Assembly (NCBI RefSeq): GCF_001440345.1
Contig: NZ_LJYX01000006.1
Span: 124,001-188,000, forward strand
Source of the DNA: Colwellia sp. TT2012
GTDB taxonomy: Bacteria; Pseudomonadota; Gammaproteobacteria; Enterobacterales; Alteromonadaceae
DNA: 64,000 nt
Reading direction: 5' to 3'
In this document: one piece after another, positions 40,094-50,232 of the stretch
How positions within the stretch are numbered: the first letter of the stretch is position 1
Layout: each line of letters begins with the position of its first letter
The notes under the pieces: model-generated
What the model was told of the DNA's origin: nothing
Database searches by the model: none
What the model saw: only the letters and a program-made list of their open reading frames with translations
Position numbers and translations under genes: made by a program

Positions 40094-40597
40094 ATGATTG
40101 TTTGTGAAACTAACAGGTTACGTATAAGACATTTTTTGAAGGAAGATAGCGAGTTTGTAATTCTCCTTTTGAATGAACCTTCTTTTATCGCCAATATAAT
40201 AGATAAGGAAGTACGAACTATCGAGGATGCAATGAAGTATTTGCTCTATGGTCCAATGACAAGTTACAAGGAATTTGGTTTCGGCTTGAATCTAGTGGAA
40301 TTAAAGGCAACAGGAGAATCTATCGGAATGTGCGGTCTGATTAAAAGAGCAACGTTAGCAGATGTCGATTTAGGTTATGCCTTTCTAAAGCAGCATTGGT
40401 CTATGGGTTATGCCGAAGAGTCTGCTGTGGCTGTTCTCAAAAGTGCTAATCATGACTTCGGATTAAATAGAGTGATAGCTATTACTAAAGTCGATAATCT
40501 TAGGTCCTCTGGTTTATTAAAGAAACTAGGTTTTGGATTCGAAGGCATGATTGAAATGTACGGCTGCAATAATAAATTATTTGGTCTTGATTTTTAG
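40094..40597 (+). CDS. GNAT family acetyltransferase (RimJ/RimL type)
   Basis: 167 aa. Starts ETNRLRIRHFLKEDSEFV, has GESIGMCGLIKR and the CoA loop region YAFLKQHWSMGYAEESAV, then LNRVIAITKVDNLRSSGLLKKLGFGFEG, all typical of ribosomal-protein-type GNATs. Substrate unknown. Divergent from the LysR gene. Confidence 0.88.
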   Translation: MIVCETNRLRIRHFLKEDSEFVILLLNEPSFIANIIDKEVRTIEDAMKYLLYGPMTSYKEFGFGLNLVELKATGESIGMCGLIKRATLADVDLGYAFLKQHWSMGYAEESAVAVLKSANHDFGLNRVIAITKVDNLRSSGLLKKLGFGFEGMIEMYGCNNKLFGLDF

Positions 40598-40706
40598 GGA
40601 TATAGCTTAAATATAGCTAAATATAGCAGACACCCACTTAAATGGAAATAATGAGTAGCATCAATTGTGCTCAAATAACCACCAATGAATATCTTTGAGA
40701 GTTATT

Positions 40707-41691
40707 ATGGCGACGGCAAGAAAACAGAAAATAAGCTTAGTTGATACACCTTATTATCATTGTGTTTCTCGTTGTGTTCGCCGGGCGTATCTTTGTGGTG
40801 AAGATAAACTCACCGGACAAAGTTATGAGCATAGAAGTGCTTGGGTCGCCGATAAATTACAGGCATTAAGTGACGTGTTTTCGATTGATGTTTGTGCGTA
40901 TGCCCTGTTTAGGTGAGAGGGAGTAATCACACCCATTTGGTATTATTTATTGATGAGCAGCAAGCTAAGTCATGGTCAATGCATGAAGTGATAAGCCGTT
41001 GGCATCAGTTATTTAAAGGAACCTTGCTAACGCAACAATATTTACGGGGTGAGCCACTCATTGACACCTTACAACAGGTTGTCGAACAAACTACCAAGGT
41101 TTATCGTCAGCGATTGATGGATATCAGTTGGTTTATGCGTATTTTAAATGAAACTATCGCTAAACAAGCCAATCGAGAAGATAAGTGTACCGGCAGGTTT
41201 TGGGAAGGGCGTTTTAAATCTCAAGCCTTGCTTGATGAAGCCGCGTTAATAGCCTGTATGGCTTATGTCGATTTAAATCCCATTAGAGCTAAGGGAGTAA
41301 AACCCCAGAAACATCCAAGTACACTAGTATTCAACGACGAATAAAAGCGGCGATTAAGGGGGAACAAGCCCCACAACTACTGCCATTTATCGGTAACCCA
41401 AGAAAGAACATGCCTACAGGTTTACCGTTTGCATTAAATGACTATATCCAATTGCTTGATTTAACCGGCCGTTGTATTCGAGCCGATAAACGCGGTTATA
41501 TAGACAAAGTCCAACCTGAAATATTAAGCCGCTTAGGCATTAGTACCCAAAACTGGTTAGTATTAACCACCCAGTTTAGACAATGTTTCCATGGCGCAGT
41601 GGGTAGGGCGCAAGCATTTACGGATTTTTGTGAACATCAGCACTTAAAGAAACGAGCAACGGTGTCAATTTGCCAAAAGTTGCTTGCTTAA
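40707..41691 (+). pseudogene. REP-associated (Y1/RAYT-type) transposase, disrupted
   Basis: Three frames form one protein of about 320 aa: KISLVDTPYYHCVSRCVRRAYL, then the HUH motif NHTHLVLF and CTGRFWEGRFKSQALLDE with AYVDLNPIRAK, then a C-terminal piece. Breaks occur at TGA 40914 just before the HUH motif and near 41341. Single-strand transposase domesticated with REP repeats in many gammaproteobacteria; inactive here. Confidence 0.8.
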
Positions 41692-42008
41692 TAATCCGTA
41701 AGACCACGTGCTAAATGCATTACCTATATCGAGCTAATTGTCTACAGTACGATACAGGGCACAAAAATTTAGCTGTTTTTGGCTGAATTAGTTATTCTAC
41801 AGCCTCAACGCCTCGTTAAGTGGTGAAAAGTAGTTGGCTATGATGTGGGTTAACATCGAATGAGTCAGAGAGTGAAGATACTAGGTTAATAATAAACTCA
41901 TGACCAAGATTAGTTGATCCCTTTTATCAATCTTATTCGTTAGATTATATTATGTAGATATATGTGTCATTATTAGCTTTTATGTAAGTAGCTTTTTGTA
42001 GGGACACA
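41692..42008. other. Intergenic region upstream of the dehydratase
   Basis: 317 bases, AT-rich. Presumed promoter of the RiPP dehydratase gene; no operator recognised. Confidence 0.4.
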
Positions 42009-45000
42009 ATGTTAAAAAAAAATATAAAGCATCAAGATTTTTTTGTTATTAGAACTCCAAGACTACCAGTCAATAAATTATTATCTTTAGGTACTAACTT
42101 AACTGAGACTAAAGCATCAGTAGAATATTGGCTTACGCAGCCTGAATTCATTGAAGCGGTATACTTAGCTAGCCCCTCTTTACATGAAAGAATTGTTCAA
42201 TCAAAGGCTAATAAAAAACAAAATAAGAAAGTCGATAAAAAATCAGAAGCTAAATTCCACCAGGCTATAGTTAAATATATTATTCGGATGTCTGCAAGAC
42301 CAACCCCCTTTGGACTGTTTTCTGGTATACACAAGGGAAATATTACACTTGAAACAAATTTAAAAAGCAATGACCCATCACAGGACAGTCGGAAAACACG
42401 TTTAGATATTTTTTATTTGACGGCTATTAAAGAGTTCTTTACACAAAGCAATGTCCGCTCACCATTGCTTAAATATCATCCAAATCAGACTCATTATTAT
42501 GTTGGCAAACAATGTCGTTATATAGAAGCTTACCAGTCAAATAAATCACAGCACTACAGATTAAGTGCTATTGAAATAGACAAGTATTCTTCTTTTCTGC
42601 TTCAAAAATCTCGTGATGGTAAAAGTTTTTATGAGCTAGTTAATCTTTTTATGTTGGAGTATTCGCAAGCACAGAAAGACGATGTGGTTGAATACTTACA
42701 GGACTTGATTGATGAAAGAGGGCTAATAGCAAGCGTAAGTATGCCAATCACAGGGATTTCTCCGCATAAAGCCTTAATTCAGTCTTTAATAAAATTAGGT
42801 GAAGTCGACGTAGTAGATAATTTAGAAACAGCAGTGTATCAATTAGAACAACTTGATCACAATAGGCAAAATGAACCAGACAGTTATAAAAAAATAATAT
42901 CTCACTTATCTAAAGTACCTGTTCAAATTCAAGAAAATAAACTATTTCAAACCGACGTTTATAGGTCATTTAGTCAATGTGATTTGGCTGAAAGCCAAGT
43001 TTCAAGTTTATTAAATAAATTAATGTTACTCAATGCTTTAGGTCATAGTAAACCAAGCTATTTTAATGATTTCATCCGAAAGTTTAATCATCGTTTTGAA
43101 GGCCAGCTTGTTCCGATGATGAGCTTGTTGGACGAAGAATCTGGTATTAGTTTTTCAAATGAAACAGGCTACGAAGCACCATTAATTGCAGGCTTAGAAT
43201 TAATTACCAATAACGTAGATAGTGTTACTATTAACCCTCCTTCTGTATTAGATTGTGTAATTACACAGGCTATTACTTTACCTGAAAATAGATCAAGTTC
43301 AGTTATTAATCTTAGTTCAAAATCATTGAAAAAACATCTCAAGCAGTCTTCGGTTAAAAATGATCTACCGGTATCTTTTGCGGCCGTAATTTCTTTATAT
43401 GAAATGAAATCAGAAAAAGACAACATGAAAGAGGAATTGCTAATAAAGTTTAATGGTTGTTACGGGCCTTCTGCAGCAAATTTACTAGGCCGGTTCTGTC
43501 ATTTGGATGATTCATTAAATAATAGTGTAATTGATCACCTCGCCAAGGAATCTGATCATAGTCAAGATGTGATTTTTGCGGAAATTGTCCACATGCCAGA
43601 AGGGCGACTTGGCAATGTTATTGCCCGACCGCATTTACGGAAATATGAAATAGTGTTTTTAGCTGATAGTTGTTTGACAAGTGAGTACCAACTATCTTTA
43701 AGTGACTTATATGTTTGTGTTGAAGGTGAACAAGTCAAGCTGTGGTCTAAACGCTTAGGTAAGCGAGTTATACCTAGACTATCCAGTGCTCATAATACAC
43801 ATTTAAATAGTTTAAGTGCTTATAAGTTTTTAAGTTTATTACAATATCAAGAAGGAATACCTCCTTCGTTTAGTATGCCAGCCAGCCAGGAACAGGCAAG
43901 TTTTGTACCTCGCATTATGTTAGATAATTTGATTTTATCAGAAAAAACTTGGAGATTACCCAGAGAGGACCTTGCACAAATTACAGCGAATGGGAAATTT
44001 AATACTTCAGCATTAATTGCGCTAAAATTAAAATATCAATTAGATGATTATATATCACTGGCTACAGGTGATAATGTATTACATTTGAATTTAAATAACC
44101 CTATGATGTTAGATATTTTGTTACAAGAGACAAAGGGTCAATTACTGGTAGAGCTAAAAGAGTCACTCGTTTGTCAATATTCAACACCCGTTAAGTCCAG
44201 CGAAAATGAGAGTTATGCTAATGAGTTAATCATACCTTATCTAAACTATGGCGCGAAAGTTCAAGAAGGTATCGTTAATGTATATAAAAATGATATTACT
44301 ACAAAAAATGTTAAACGCCGTTTTTCTCCTGGATCCGAGTGGCTTAGTTTAAAGATTTACTCTGGGCATGCCACTTTAGATGCTTTATTGGCAGAAAAAA
44401 TTATACCGTTCGTTGAGGATAACTCTAAGTTATTTAAAAAGTGGTTTTTTATTCGTTATAGTGATCCTGATTGGCACTTGAGGATTCGGTTTTATGGTAA
44501 GGCAGAGGATTTATGTAGTTATTTATTACCAAACCTAAATAAACTGTTCGAACCTTTGATCGCTAGTGGAGAACTTCATAAGTTTGAACTGTTTACTTAT
44601 GATAGAGAGATCGAACGGTACGGAGGACCAGATACTATTGACCTAGTTGAAGAATTATTCGCTGCTGATAGCAATTTAGTCATTCAATCAATTATATTTC
44701 AAAATAGGTACGGTAGCGAAGATATTCGTTGGCGTATTACACTCTTAATGATGGATACCTTACTTAACAGTTTTGGTTTTACGGGAGAGCTAAAGTTAAG
44801 CTTAATTACGGAACTACGAAACGGCTTTGGAAAAGAATTTAATGAATCAGGCGTACTACGCAAACAGTTAGGGCTTAAATATAAGTTAATTGAAAGAACA
44901 CTTAAATCGGACTTTTCAATAGCATGGGTTGCAGGGGAAATAAATAAGAGTTCAGTAAACAGTACTCAACAGATAGAAAGCTTTGATGAAGAAACATTAG

Positions 45001-45236
45001 GATTACTAGAGTTACTTAAAGATTGGCAGCGAGACGTATATCCAGTAATTAAAAAGCTCAATGAATCGATTAGCCGTAAAGGAGAGTTGCAAAGTTTAAG
45101 CATCAGTTCTTTAGTTAGTTCCGTGCTTCATATGCATATTAACCGAATGTTTAAAGCCTATGGACGGGAACATGAGCTAATCATGTATGATTTTTTAAGG
45201 CGTTATTACTTTTCACTGAAAATGAGAGAAGAATAA
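42009..45236 (+). CDS. Class I lanthipeptide-type dehydratase (LanB, full length)
   Basis: 1075 aa with both halves of a complete LanB. The N-terminal glutamylation domain is marked by RMSARPTPFGLFSGIHKG (residues 94-110); the C-terminal SpaB_C elimination domain (from about 775) by WLSLKIYSGHATLDALLAEKIIPF, KKWFFIRYSDPDWHLRIRFYG and ERYGGPDTIDLVEELF. Such enzymes glutamylate Ser/Thr from Glu-tRNA and eliminate to dehydroalanine/dehydrobutyrine. No LanC cyclase, LanM or flavin decarboxylase is in the window. The likely substrate is the Ser/Thr-rich precursor at 47855. Convergent with the regulator gene. Confidence 0.92.
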   Translation: MLKKNIKHQDFFVIRTPRLPVNKLLSLGTNLTETKASVEYWLTQPEFIEAVYLASPSLHERIVQSKANKKQNKKVDKKSEAKFHQAIVKYIIRMSARPTPFGLFSGIHKGNITLETNLKSNDPSQDSRKTRLDIFYLTAIKEFFTQSNVRSPLLKYHPNQTHYYVGKQCRYIEAYQSNKSQHYRLSAIEIDKYSSFLLQKSRDGKSFYELVNLFMLEYSQAQKDDVVEYLQDLIDERGLIASVSMPITGISPHKALIQSLIKLGEVDVVDNLETAVYQLEQLDHNRQNEPDSYKKIISHLSKVPVQIQENKLFQTDVYRSFSQCDLAESQVSSLLNKLMLLNALGHSKPSYFNDFIRKFNHRFEGQLVPMMSLLDEESGISFSNETGYEAPLIAGLELITNNVDSVTINPPSVLDCVITQAITLPENRSSSVINLSSKSLKKHLKQSSVKNDLPVSFAAVISLYEMKSEKDNMKEELLIKFNGCYGPSAANLLGRFCHLDDSLNNSVIDHLAKESDHSQDVIFAEIVHMPEGRLGNVIARPHLRKYEIVFLADSCLTSEYQLSLSDLYVCVEGEQVKLWSKRLGKRVIPRLSSAHNTHLNSLSAYKFLSLLQYQEGIPPSFSMPASQEQASFVPRIMLDNLILSEKTWRLPREDLAQITANGKFNTSALIALKLKYQLDDYISLATGDNVLHLNLNNPMMLDILLQETKGQLLVELKESLVCQYSTPVKSSENESYANELIIPYLNYGAKVQEGIVNVYKNDITTKNVKRRFSPGSEWLSLKIYSGHATLDALLAEKIIPFVEDNSKLFKKWFFIRYSDPDWHLRIRFYGKAEDLCSYLLPNLNKLFEPLIASGELHKFELFTYDREIERYGGPDTIDLVEELFAADSNLVIQSIIFQNRYGSEDIRWRITLLMMDTLLNSFGFTGELKLSLITELRNGFGKEFNESGVLRKQLGLKYKLIERTLKSDFSIAWVAGEINKSSVNSTQQIESFDEETLGLLELLKDWQRDVYPVIKKLNESISRKGELQSLSISSLVSSVLHMHINRMFKAYGREHELIMYDFLRRYYFSLKMREE

Positions 45237-45241
45237 AAGAG

Positions 45242-47473
45242 TTACTCTTTAAGCTTCATATCTAGCAGATAGTTATCTTTAAACTTTACGTACATTATAT
45301 ATAGAATTGAGGTGGTTGAGCTATTGCTAAGCGTTAGTCCTACTACAACCTTATCTCTTGAAATAGGCAATAACTCCTCTTTGCCAATATTGATGGTTGG
45401 TCTTTTATGGATATAATCTGTATATCGATTTTTAATGTAGTAAATGTAATCTTTATCTGCAGTCCATACAATTTCAGATATATTTTCTAGCTGTAATAAC
45501 ATCTTAGAATCACCCGTATCTAAATTTTTCCGAATCAGTTGAAATTTAGCATTGAAAAAAAGAAGGGTGCTTTTTTCTATTAATAAAGATGAGTCTGTTT
45601 GTACGTTTGTTAATTTGATCAATTTTTCTGTTTGTAAATTATAAAACCAAGCATAGGTTTTTATAACTTGTGCATAGGTCAGTAGGATATTGTCATTTAA
45701 GGGCCAGGAAGCATCTTTTATTGTGCCAGCTAAATTAATTTTTCGTTCTAATTTAAACTCGTTAATACTATAAATAAAGAGTTCTTTTGCTGTTGTTAAA
45801 AGTAATTTACTATCATCAGGTGATACAGCTAAACTTGTTATGTTACTGATTTTTATATCCAATAGTTTTTTTCTAATACCATTCTTATAAAGCCAGAGGG
45901 ATTTTTTGACGTTACCTAAGATAAAAATACTAGCGGAGGATAAATTAAAAGGCGCTATAAAGTCCTCGAACTCATTACTATTGAAGTGTTCAGTTAACAC
46001 ATTTGTACTAACTTTATCTATATTGAAATCTTGATTTTCAGTCGCTAAAATAAAGCGGTCTTCACTCAATATATCTATTCTAAACCGTCTTCCTAAAGGG
46101 TATTCAGACTTCACTTGTTGAGCTTTTACTTGTAGGTTTTTTAAATTAAACTCTACTAAAGTACTATTCTTTTGATTGAACCATAAAAGTTTCGAATCAG
46201 ATGCACTCCAAGTAAGGTAGCTGATTTTGTAATCAACGTTATAAATTTTATTTTTTTTACTCCCATCTTTATTTGCAATAAATATATCAGTCCCCGAAGG
46301 TTGCTCTCTTAAGAAGGCAACCTTATCCATGCTATCAGATAACGTTACGAAATAATCACCACGCTCCTCACTATTTGGAGAGCTGATCTGAAATTCTTTT
46401 CCTGTAGATAGATCTCTGCTAACAATAGCGGACAAGTCAGCAATACCACGATATTTGTATTTTGTATAAATTAATCTATTATCGATATCTGATAAATCGG
46501 CACTAATTATTTCATCAGCGTTACAGTCAAATAATTTCTTGTGCGCAGCATGACTTATACTTTCAGATAAATTCACTAGCCATATTTCACACTTTTCCCC
46601 GTTATTGGGTTGTATAATTTGATATACAAGAGACTGTTTTTCTGACCATGCTATAGGAAAAATCAGATCTGTAATCGTTATAATTTTATACACCTTTAAT
46701 GTATTCATATCCTTAATGTGTAGTGCAAAATAATTGCTATTTGACGCTTTAAAACTATAGGCAAGATATTTATTATCTTTAGACATTTTAGGAGCATCTA
46801 TTGCCCCTTTTTCCCAGGAAAGAATTTCTTCATAAAATTCTAGTGCTGGAACCTCTGATGAATGAGCAGGCACTGGATTTATGGGGGCAGAGGCTAGGAA
46901 ATTATATGAACCCGCAATTAACACGATTAACATGATAAAGAATAATAGAAAGTAACTAGGTTTCTTTGTGTTAGGGGCTAAATATTTAGAGATAAAGCCT
47001 ACTTCAATTGTTTCATGAACTACATTTTTCTTCGGAGCAGATTCTAGTTGAACGGTAGGCTTTGGTTGATAGTAAATTAACTCAATAGGTAATATAAAAC
47101 TATAACCAGTTCTATAATGCGTTTTAACAACGTGGCCTATTTGTTTATCCGATTTTAATGCTTTGCGTAACTCTGACATAGCTCTATTAATTGCATTATC
47201 GTCAACATAATTTTGCTTCCAAACATTATCAACTAATTCTTGGCGAGTTATGATGCGCTCATTGTTTAAAATAAAGTACAAAAGTATATTAAAAACTAGT
47301 GGCTCAAGACTTCGCTTTGTTGTCCCGTCATCAATTATTTGCTCTTTAGGTAATAGGGTCCAATAGCCAAATTTTACAGCTTCTATTTTTTTTAAAAAGC
47401 TAACTTCCGTTTCATTTAACATTTTTACTACTACTTTAGAGTGAAATATAAACCATGCACTTTTAGATATCAT
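45242..47473 (-). CDS. CadC/ToxR-like membrane-anchored regulator with beta-propeller sensor
   Basis: 743 aa. An OmpR-type winged helix (residues about 35-128: GTTKRSLEPLVFNILLYFILNNERIITRQELVDNVW) is followed by one transmembrane helix (about 173-194) and a 540 residue periplasmic region of repeated beta blades (SPDDSKLLLTT, SASDSKLLWF) like TolB/WD40 propellers. DNA binding is cytoplasmic, sensing is periplasmic. An internal ATG at 47422 may be the true start. Divergent from the precursor-transport operon, so it probably controls it. Confidence 0.85.
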   Translation of the reverse strand: MISKSAWFIFHSKVVVKMLNETEVSFLKKIEAVKFGYWTLLPKEQIIDDGTTKRSLEPLVFNILLYFILNNERIITRQELVDNVWKQNYVDDNAINRAMSELRKALKSDKQIGHVVKTHYRTGYSFILPIELIYYQPKPTVQLESAPKKNVVHETIEVGFISKYLAPNTKKPSYFLLFFIMLIVLIAGSYNFLASAPINPVPAHSSEVPALEFYEEILSWEKGAIDAPKMSKDNKYLAYSFKASNSNYFALHIKDMNTLKVYKIITITDLIFPIAWSEKQSLVYQIIQPNNGEKCEIWLVNLSESISHAAHKKLFDCNADEIISADLSDIDNRLIYTKYKYRGIADLSAIVSRDLSTGKEFQISSPNSEERGDYFVTLSDSMDKVAFLREQPSGTDIFIANKDGSKKNKIYNVDYKISYLTWSASDSKLLWFNQKNSTLVEFNLKNLQVKAQQVKSEYPLGRRFRIDILSEDRFILATENQDFNIDKVSTNVLTEHFNSNEFEDFIAPFNLSSASIFILGNVKKSLWLYKNGIRKKLLDIKISNITSLAVSPDDSKLLLTTAKELFIYSINEFKLERKINLAGTIKDASWPLNDNILLTYAQVIKTYAWFYNLQTEKLIKLTNVQTDSSLLIEKSTLLFFNAKFQLIRKNLDTGDSKMLLQLENISEIVWTADKDYIYYIKNRYTDYIHKRPTINIGKEELLPISRDKVVVGLTLSNSSTTSILYIMYVKFKDNYLLDMKLKE

Positions 47474-47854
47474 ACCTTAATTGGTCGATGTCAATGCCAG
47501 AGCTGAATTCATGAGGATATCAAAGTTAAATGATAATATTATACATTTAGTAACATATCAATATATTGTGGTAAGTGAATACTTAATTTATTTGAGGGTA
47601 AAACAACTATTGACCAAACCTTATGAAATGTGATGCTCTATTTATTTGTTTTGTTCATCAACGGGTTAGTTGTTTTTTTTTGGGTAATCTATAACGAATC
47701 ATAAGTATCAAATAAAACTAAATTTGTTATTGTTGAGGGGTCAACAACAAGGTGTGATTTTATGCAATGGATACGATTAAACTTACTTCACTTAGCTTTG
47801 AAAGTATCTGTAATTACTTACACATCATTACGAAAATAAATAGGAAAAATCATC
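47474..47854. promoter_or_regulatory. Divergent promoter region, regulator / RiPP export operon
   Basis: 381 bases, very AT-rich, between the minus-strand regulator and the plus-strand precursor. Expected to hold both promoters and the regulator's sites. The near-palindrome ATATCAATATATTG around 47560 is a candidate; nothing firmer. Confidence 0.4.
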
Positions 47855-48010
47855 ATGATCAAATTAAAATTAAACAAGAAAAAACTAAAAAACTTATCTT
47901 TAGATTCAAGAGTTATCCCGAGTAATATCACTTCAAAGGTCTCGGGAGCATCAAATGCAAATACCATCATTGTTGGACCTACAGCCTCTACTCGAACAAC
48001 TCCTAAATAG
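47855..48010 (+). CDS. Putative LanB precursor peptide, Cys-free
   Basis: 51 aa. Basic leader KLKLNKKKLKNLSLD resembles class I lanthipeptide leaders (LSLD like the FNLD box), followed by a VSGA site typical of PCAT cleavage, then a 19 residue core SNANTIIVGPTASTRTTPK with seven Ser/Thr-type or Asn-rich positions but no Cys. Ribosome site TAGGAAA. First gene of the export operon. With no Cys and no LanC, the mature product would be a linear peptide with dehydroamino acids (inference). Confidence 0.75.
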   Translation: MIKLKLNKKKLKNLSLDSRVIPSNITSKVSGASNANTIIVGPTASTRTTPK

Positions 48011-48022
48011 ATACGAGTTCAT

Positions 48023-48571
48023 ATGCGCTATTCTTTGTTTTTTATGGTACTTATCCCATTTTATTTGACTTCAAAGGAAGTCGATATTCGCTTAGCTGAA
48101 CCTGCATCAACGGTAATTATTGCAAGACAGTCAGGTGTAATAATTTTAGTGCCTCATAAAAAAGGAGATAATGTAACCCATAATAGTGTCCTATTGTCGA
48201 TTAAAAATGATACTGGTACCACGGATGTTATTTCAATGTCTAATGGCATTATTAAGCAATATGGTGAATTGATTAAACTAGATTCACTGATAAATTTAGG
48301 TGACTTTATTGTTGAAATACAAGAGAGTCAATTAAAGGGAATTCTATCTGTGAAAAATGGACTTTTAGATGTAAAACCTTTTTTAAACGGAGTAACTTAT
48401 TGCTGTATGAAAGTCGGTACCATGGCGCTGGATATTAAAATTAATAACCAGCGTAAGACTAAGGATATGACAACATATTTCTTTTCAATAGTTACGAAAG
48501 AAACACTTTTATTAGAGTTGATTAATAACGGTAGCATTCGAAATATGCATATTTCCTTTAAACAGGAATAA
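48023..48571 (+). CDS. Small exported lipoyl/hybrid-domain protein
   Basis: 182 aa with an N-terminal signal or anchor (residues 3-16) and a biotinyl-lipoyl-like fold (ARQSGVIILVPHKKGDNVTHNSVLLSI), the same half-motif as in HlyD adaptors, but far too short to be a complete adaptor and lacking coiled coil. Twelve bases after the precursor. Possibly an accessory to the exporter; function not known. Confidence 0.6.
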   Translation: MRYSLFFMVLIPFYLTSKEVDIRLAEPASTVIIARQSGVIILVPHKKGDNVTHNSVLLSIKNDTGTTDVISMSNGIIKQYGELIKLDSLINLGDFIVEIQESQLKGILSVKNGLLDVKPFLNGVTYCCMKVGTMALDIKINNQRKTKDMTTYFFSIVTKETLLLELINNGSIRNMHISFKQE

Positions 48572-48637
48572 GGTGAGGTGTAGGAATACAAACATTCAAT
48601 CGGTTGGTAATTTAGTGTATATTTTTTAGGAAAAACT

Positions 48638-48979
48638 ATGACAATAAATGAATATTTTAAGACTTATTATAAAATAATAAGCACGGGAAACTTAGACGAA
48701 TTGAATGACTATTTTCATACAAACTCACCATTTTTAGGTGGGATTAAGCAGCAATATGAAGCAATTCGAAAACAACTTGATTTTAATATTACTCTTGAAT
48801 CAATCGAGCTGGTCTCAAAGCTCGATGATTTACTGGTAATCCGCGACCGTATACTTTTTGAAGGGCAAAAAGGAGACGAGGTGAAAAGAAATTTTAGCGG
48901 TAATCTTCATGTCATGATTAAAGAAAATGACAGCTGGAAGTTACAGTCTACAACATGTCTCTCTGTCGAACAGGCTTGA
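48638..48979 (+). CDS. SnoaL/NTF2-like small protein
   Basis: 113 aa cone-fold candidate: an N-terminal helix MTINEYFKTYYKIISTGNLDELNDYFHTNSPFLGG and four strands ending WKLQSTTCLS match the NTF2/SnoaL pattern. May bind or modify a small ligand or the peptide. No catalytic residues assigned. Within the export operon. Confidence 0.55.
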   Translation: MTINEYFKTYYKIISTGNLDELNDYFHTNSPFLGGIKQQYEAIRKQLDFNITLESIELVSKLDDLLVIRDRILFEGQKGDEVKRNFSGNLHVMIKENDSWKLQSTTCLSVEQA

Positions 48980-48987
48980 GGTGATTT

Positions 48988-50232
48988 ATGACTGATTTAT
49001 TTAGAAAAGAAGCTATTTCGCATCAAGGGCAAAAGCTAGATGGTGAAGTAACTATAGCAACACATATGTCATTTAATGTCATTATCGCCTTGGTTGTAAT
49101 GATTATTTTAGTAGGTTTTACGTACCTGTTACTAGGTGAGTATCATCGAAAAGAAGTAGTATCCGGTTACCTAAGGCCAACCACGGGGCTGAGTAAGGTC
49201 TATCCTGTAGTTGCAGGCCGTATTGATGAAATATTTGTAAAAGAAGGCCAGTTAATTGAAAAAGGGCAGTTATTAGCGCGTATTCGAATGGATAAGCATC
49301 TGAGTTCAGGGATAGAAGTCAGTGAGTCCATTATTCATGACCTGTTATTACAAAAGGGTTTGATAGTAAAAAATATAGCTACACAAGAAAAATTATTTGT
49401 TGTGAATAAAGCAAAGTCGTCTTCACAAATTAAAAATACACAAGCGCAATTGTTACAAGCACAAAATCAAAAGTCGCTATTAAAAGAGCGTCTAGCCTTG
49501 AGTAAAAGTAAATTAGATGACACATTTTCTTTAATTAAGAAAGGTTATGTTTCTGAACGTGAATATCAAGAACAACAAGATCGACATTTAGCCATGAAAC
49601 AGCAAATTGAAGATACTCAGGCGCAAGTGTTGACGCAAATTGAACAGTTAAGTCAATTAACATTCCAAGCGCTACAATTGCCACTACAATATGAAGAAAC
49701 AATAGGCCAGCTTAAATCTAAACTAGCAGGTTTGAGTCAGCAAATTTCACAAACTGATGCACAAAGAAGTTTAGATGTGCGTAGTAATAGAGCCGGTAAG
49801 ATCACCAATCTTCTGTTAAAACCAGGCATGATGACACAAGTCAATAGGCCTTTAATGACCATTTTACCCGAAGGCGCTACGTTAGAGGCCGTTTTATTTG
49901 TTCCAACGAGAGCCTACGGCTTTGTACGAACAGGTCAAAAAACGCGTATTAGATATCAAGCTTTTCCTTATCAACGCTTTGGTATTTATTTAGGCGAAAT
50001 CGTAGAGGTATCACAATCCGTTATTTTACCGAATGAAACAATATTACCTGTAATTTTCCAAGAACCTGTATATCAGGTCGTGGTGAAGTTAGATGAGCAA
50101 GGTGCAAAAGCTTATGGAACCCAAGTCCCGCTTCAATCCGGTATGCTTTTAGAAGCCGATATCATGGTTGATCGACGAACATTATTTGAATGGTTATTTG
50201 AACCTATATATAGCATTAAAGGAGGCGTTTAA
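48988..50232 (+). CDS. HlyD family secretion adaptor
   Basis: 414 aa. One N-terminal transmembrane helix (about 30-50), lipoyl halves (VVAGRIDEIFVKEGQLIEKGQLLARI and NRAGKITNLLLKPGMMTQ) flanking a long Gln-rich coiled-coil hairpin, and a C-terminal barrel. The membrane-fusion partner of the ABC exporter, which starts on the base after its stop. Links it to an outer-membrane channel of TolC type, not in the window. Confidence 0.93.
   Translation: MTDLFRKEAISHQGQKLDGEVTIATHMSFNVIIALVVMIILVGFTYLLLGEYHRKEVVSGYLRPTTGLSKVYPVVAGRIDEIFVKEGQLIEKGQLLARIRMDKHLSSGIEVSESIIHDLLLQKGLIVKNIATQEKLFVVNKAKSSSQIKNTQAQLLQAQNQKSLLKERLALSKSKLDDTFSLIKKGYVSEREYQEQQDRHLAMKQQIEDTQAQVLTQIEQLSQLTFQALQLPLQYEETIGQLKSKLAGLSQQISQTDAQRSLDVRSNRAGKITNLLLKPGMMTQVNRPLMTILPEGATLEAVLFVPTRAYGFVRTGQKTRIRYQAFPYQRFGIYLGEIVEVSQSVILPNETILPVIFQEPVYQVVVKLDEQGAKAYGTQVPLQSGMLLEADIMVDRRTLFEWLFEPIYSIKGGV

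Noticed and set aside
40094-40597. The GNAT enzyme as a microviridin N-acetyltransferase (MdnD)
   Set aside because: It is 18 kb from the graspetide genes, divergent from a LysR regulator and of RimJ/RimL type.
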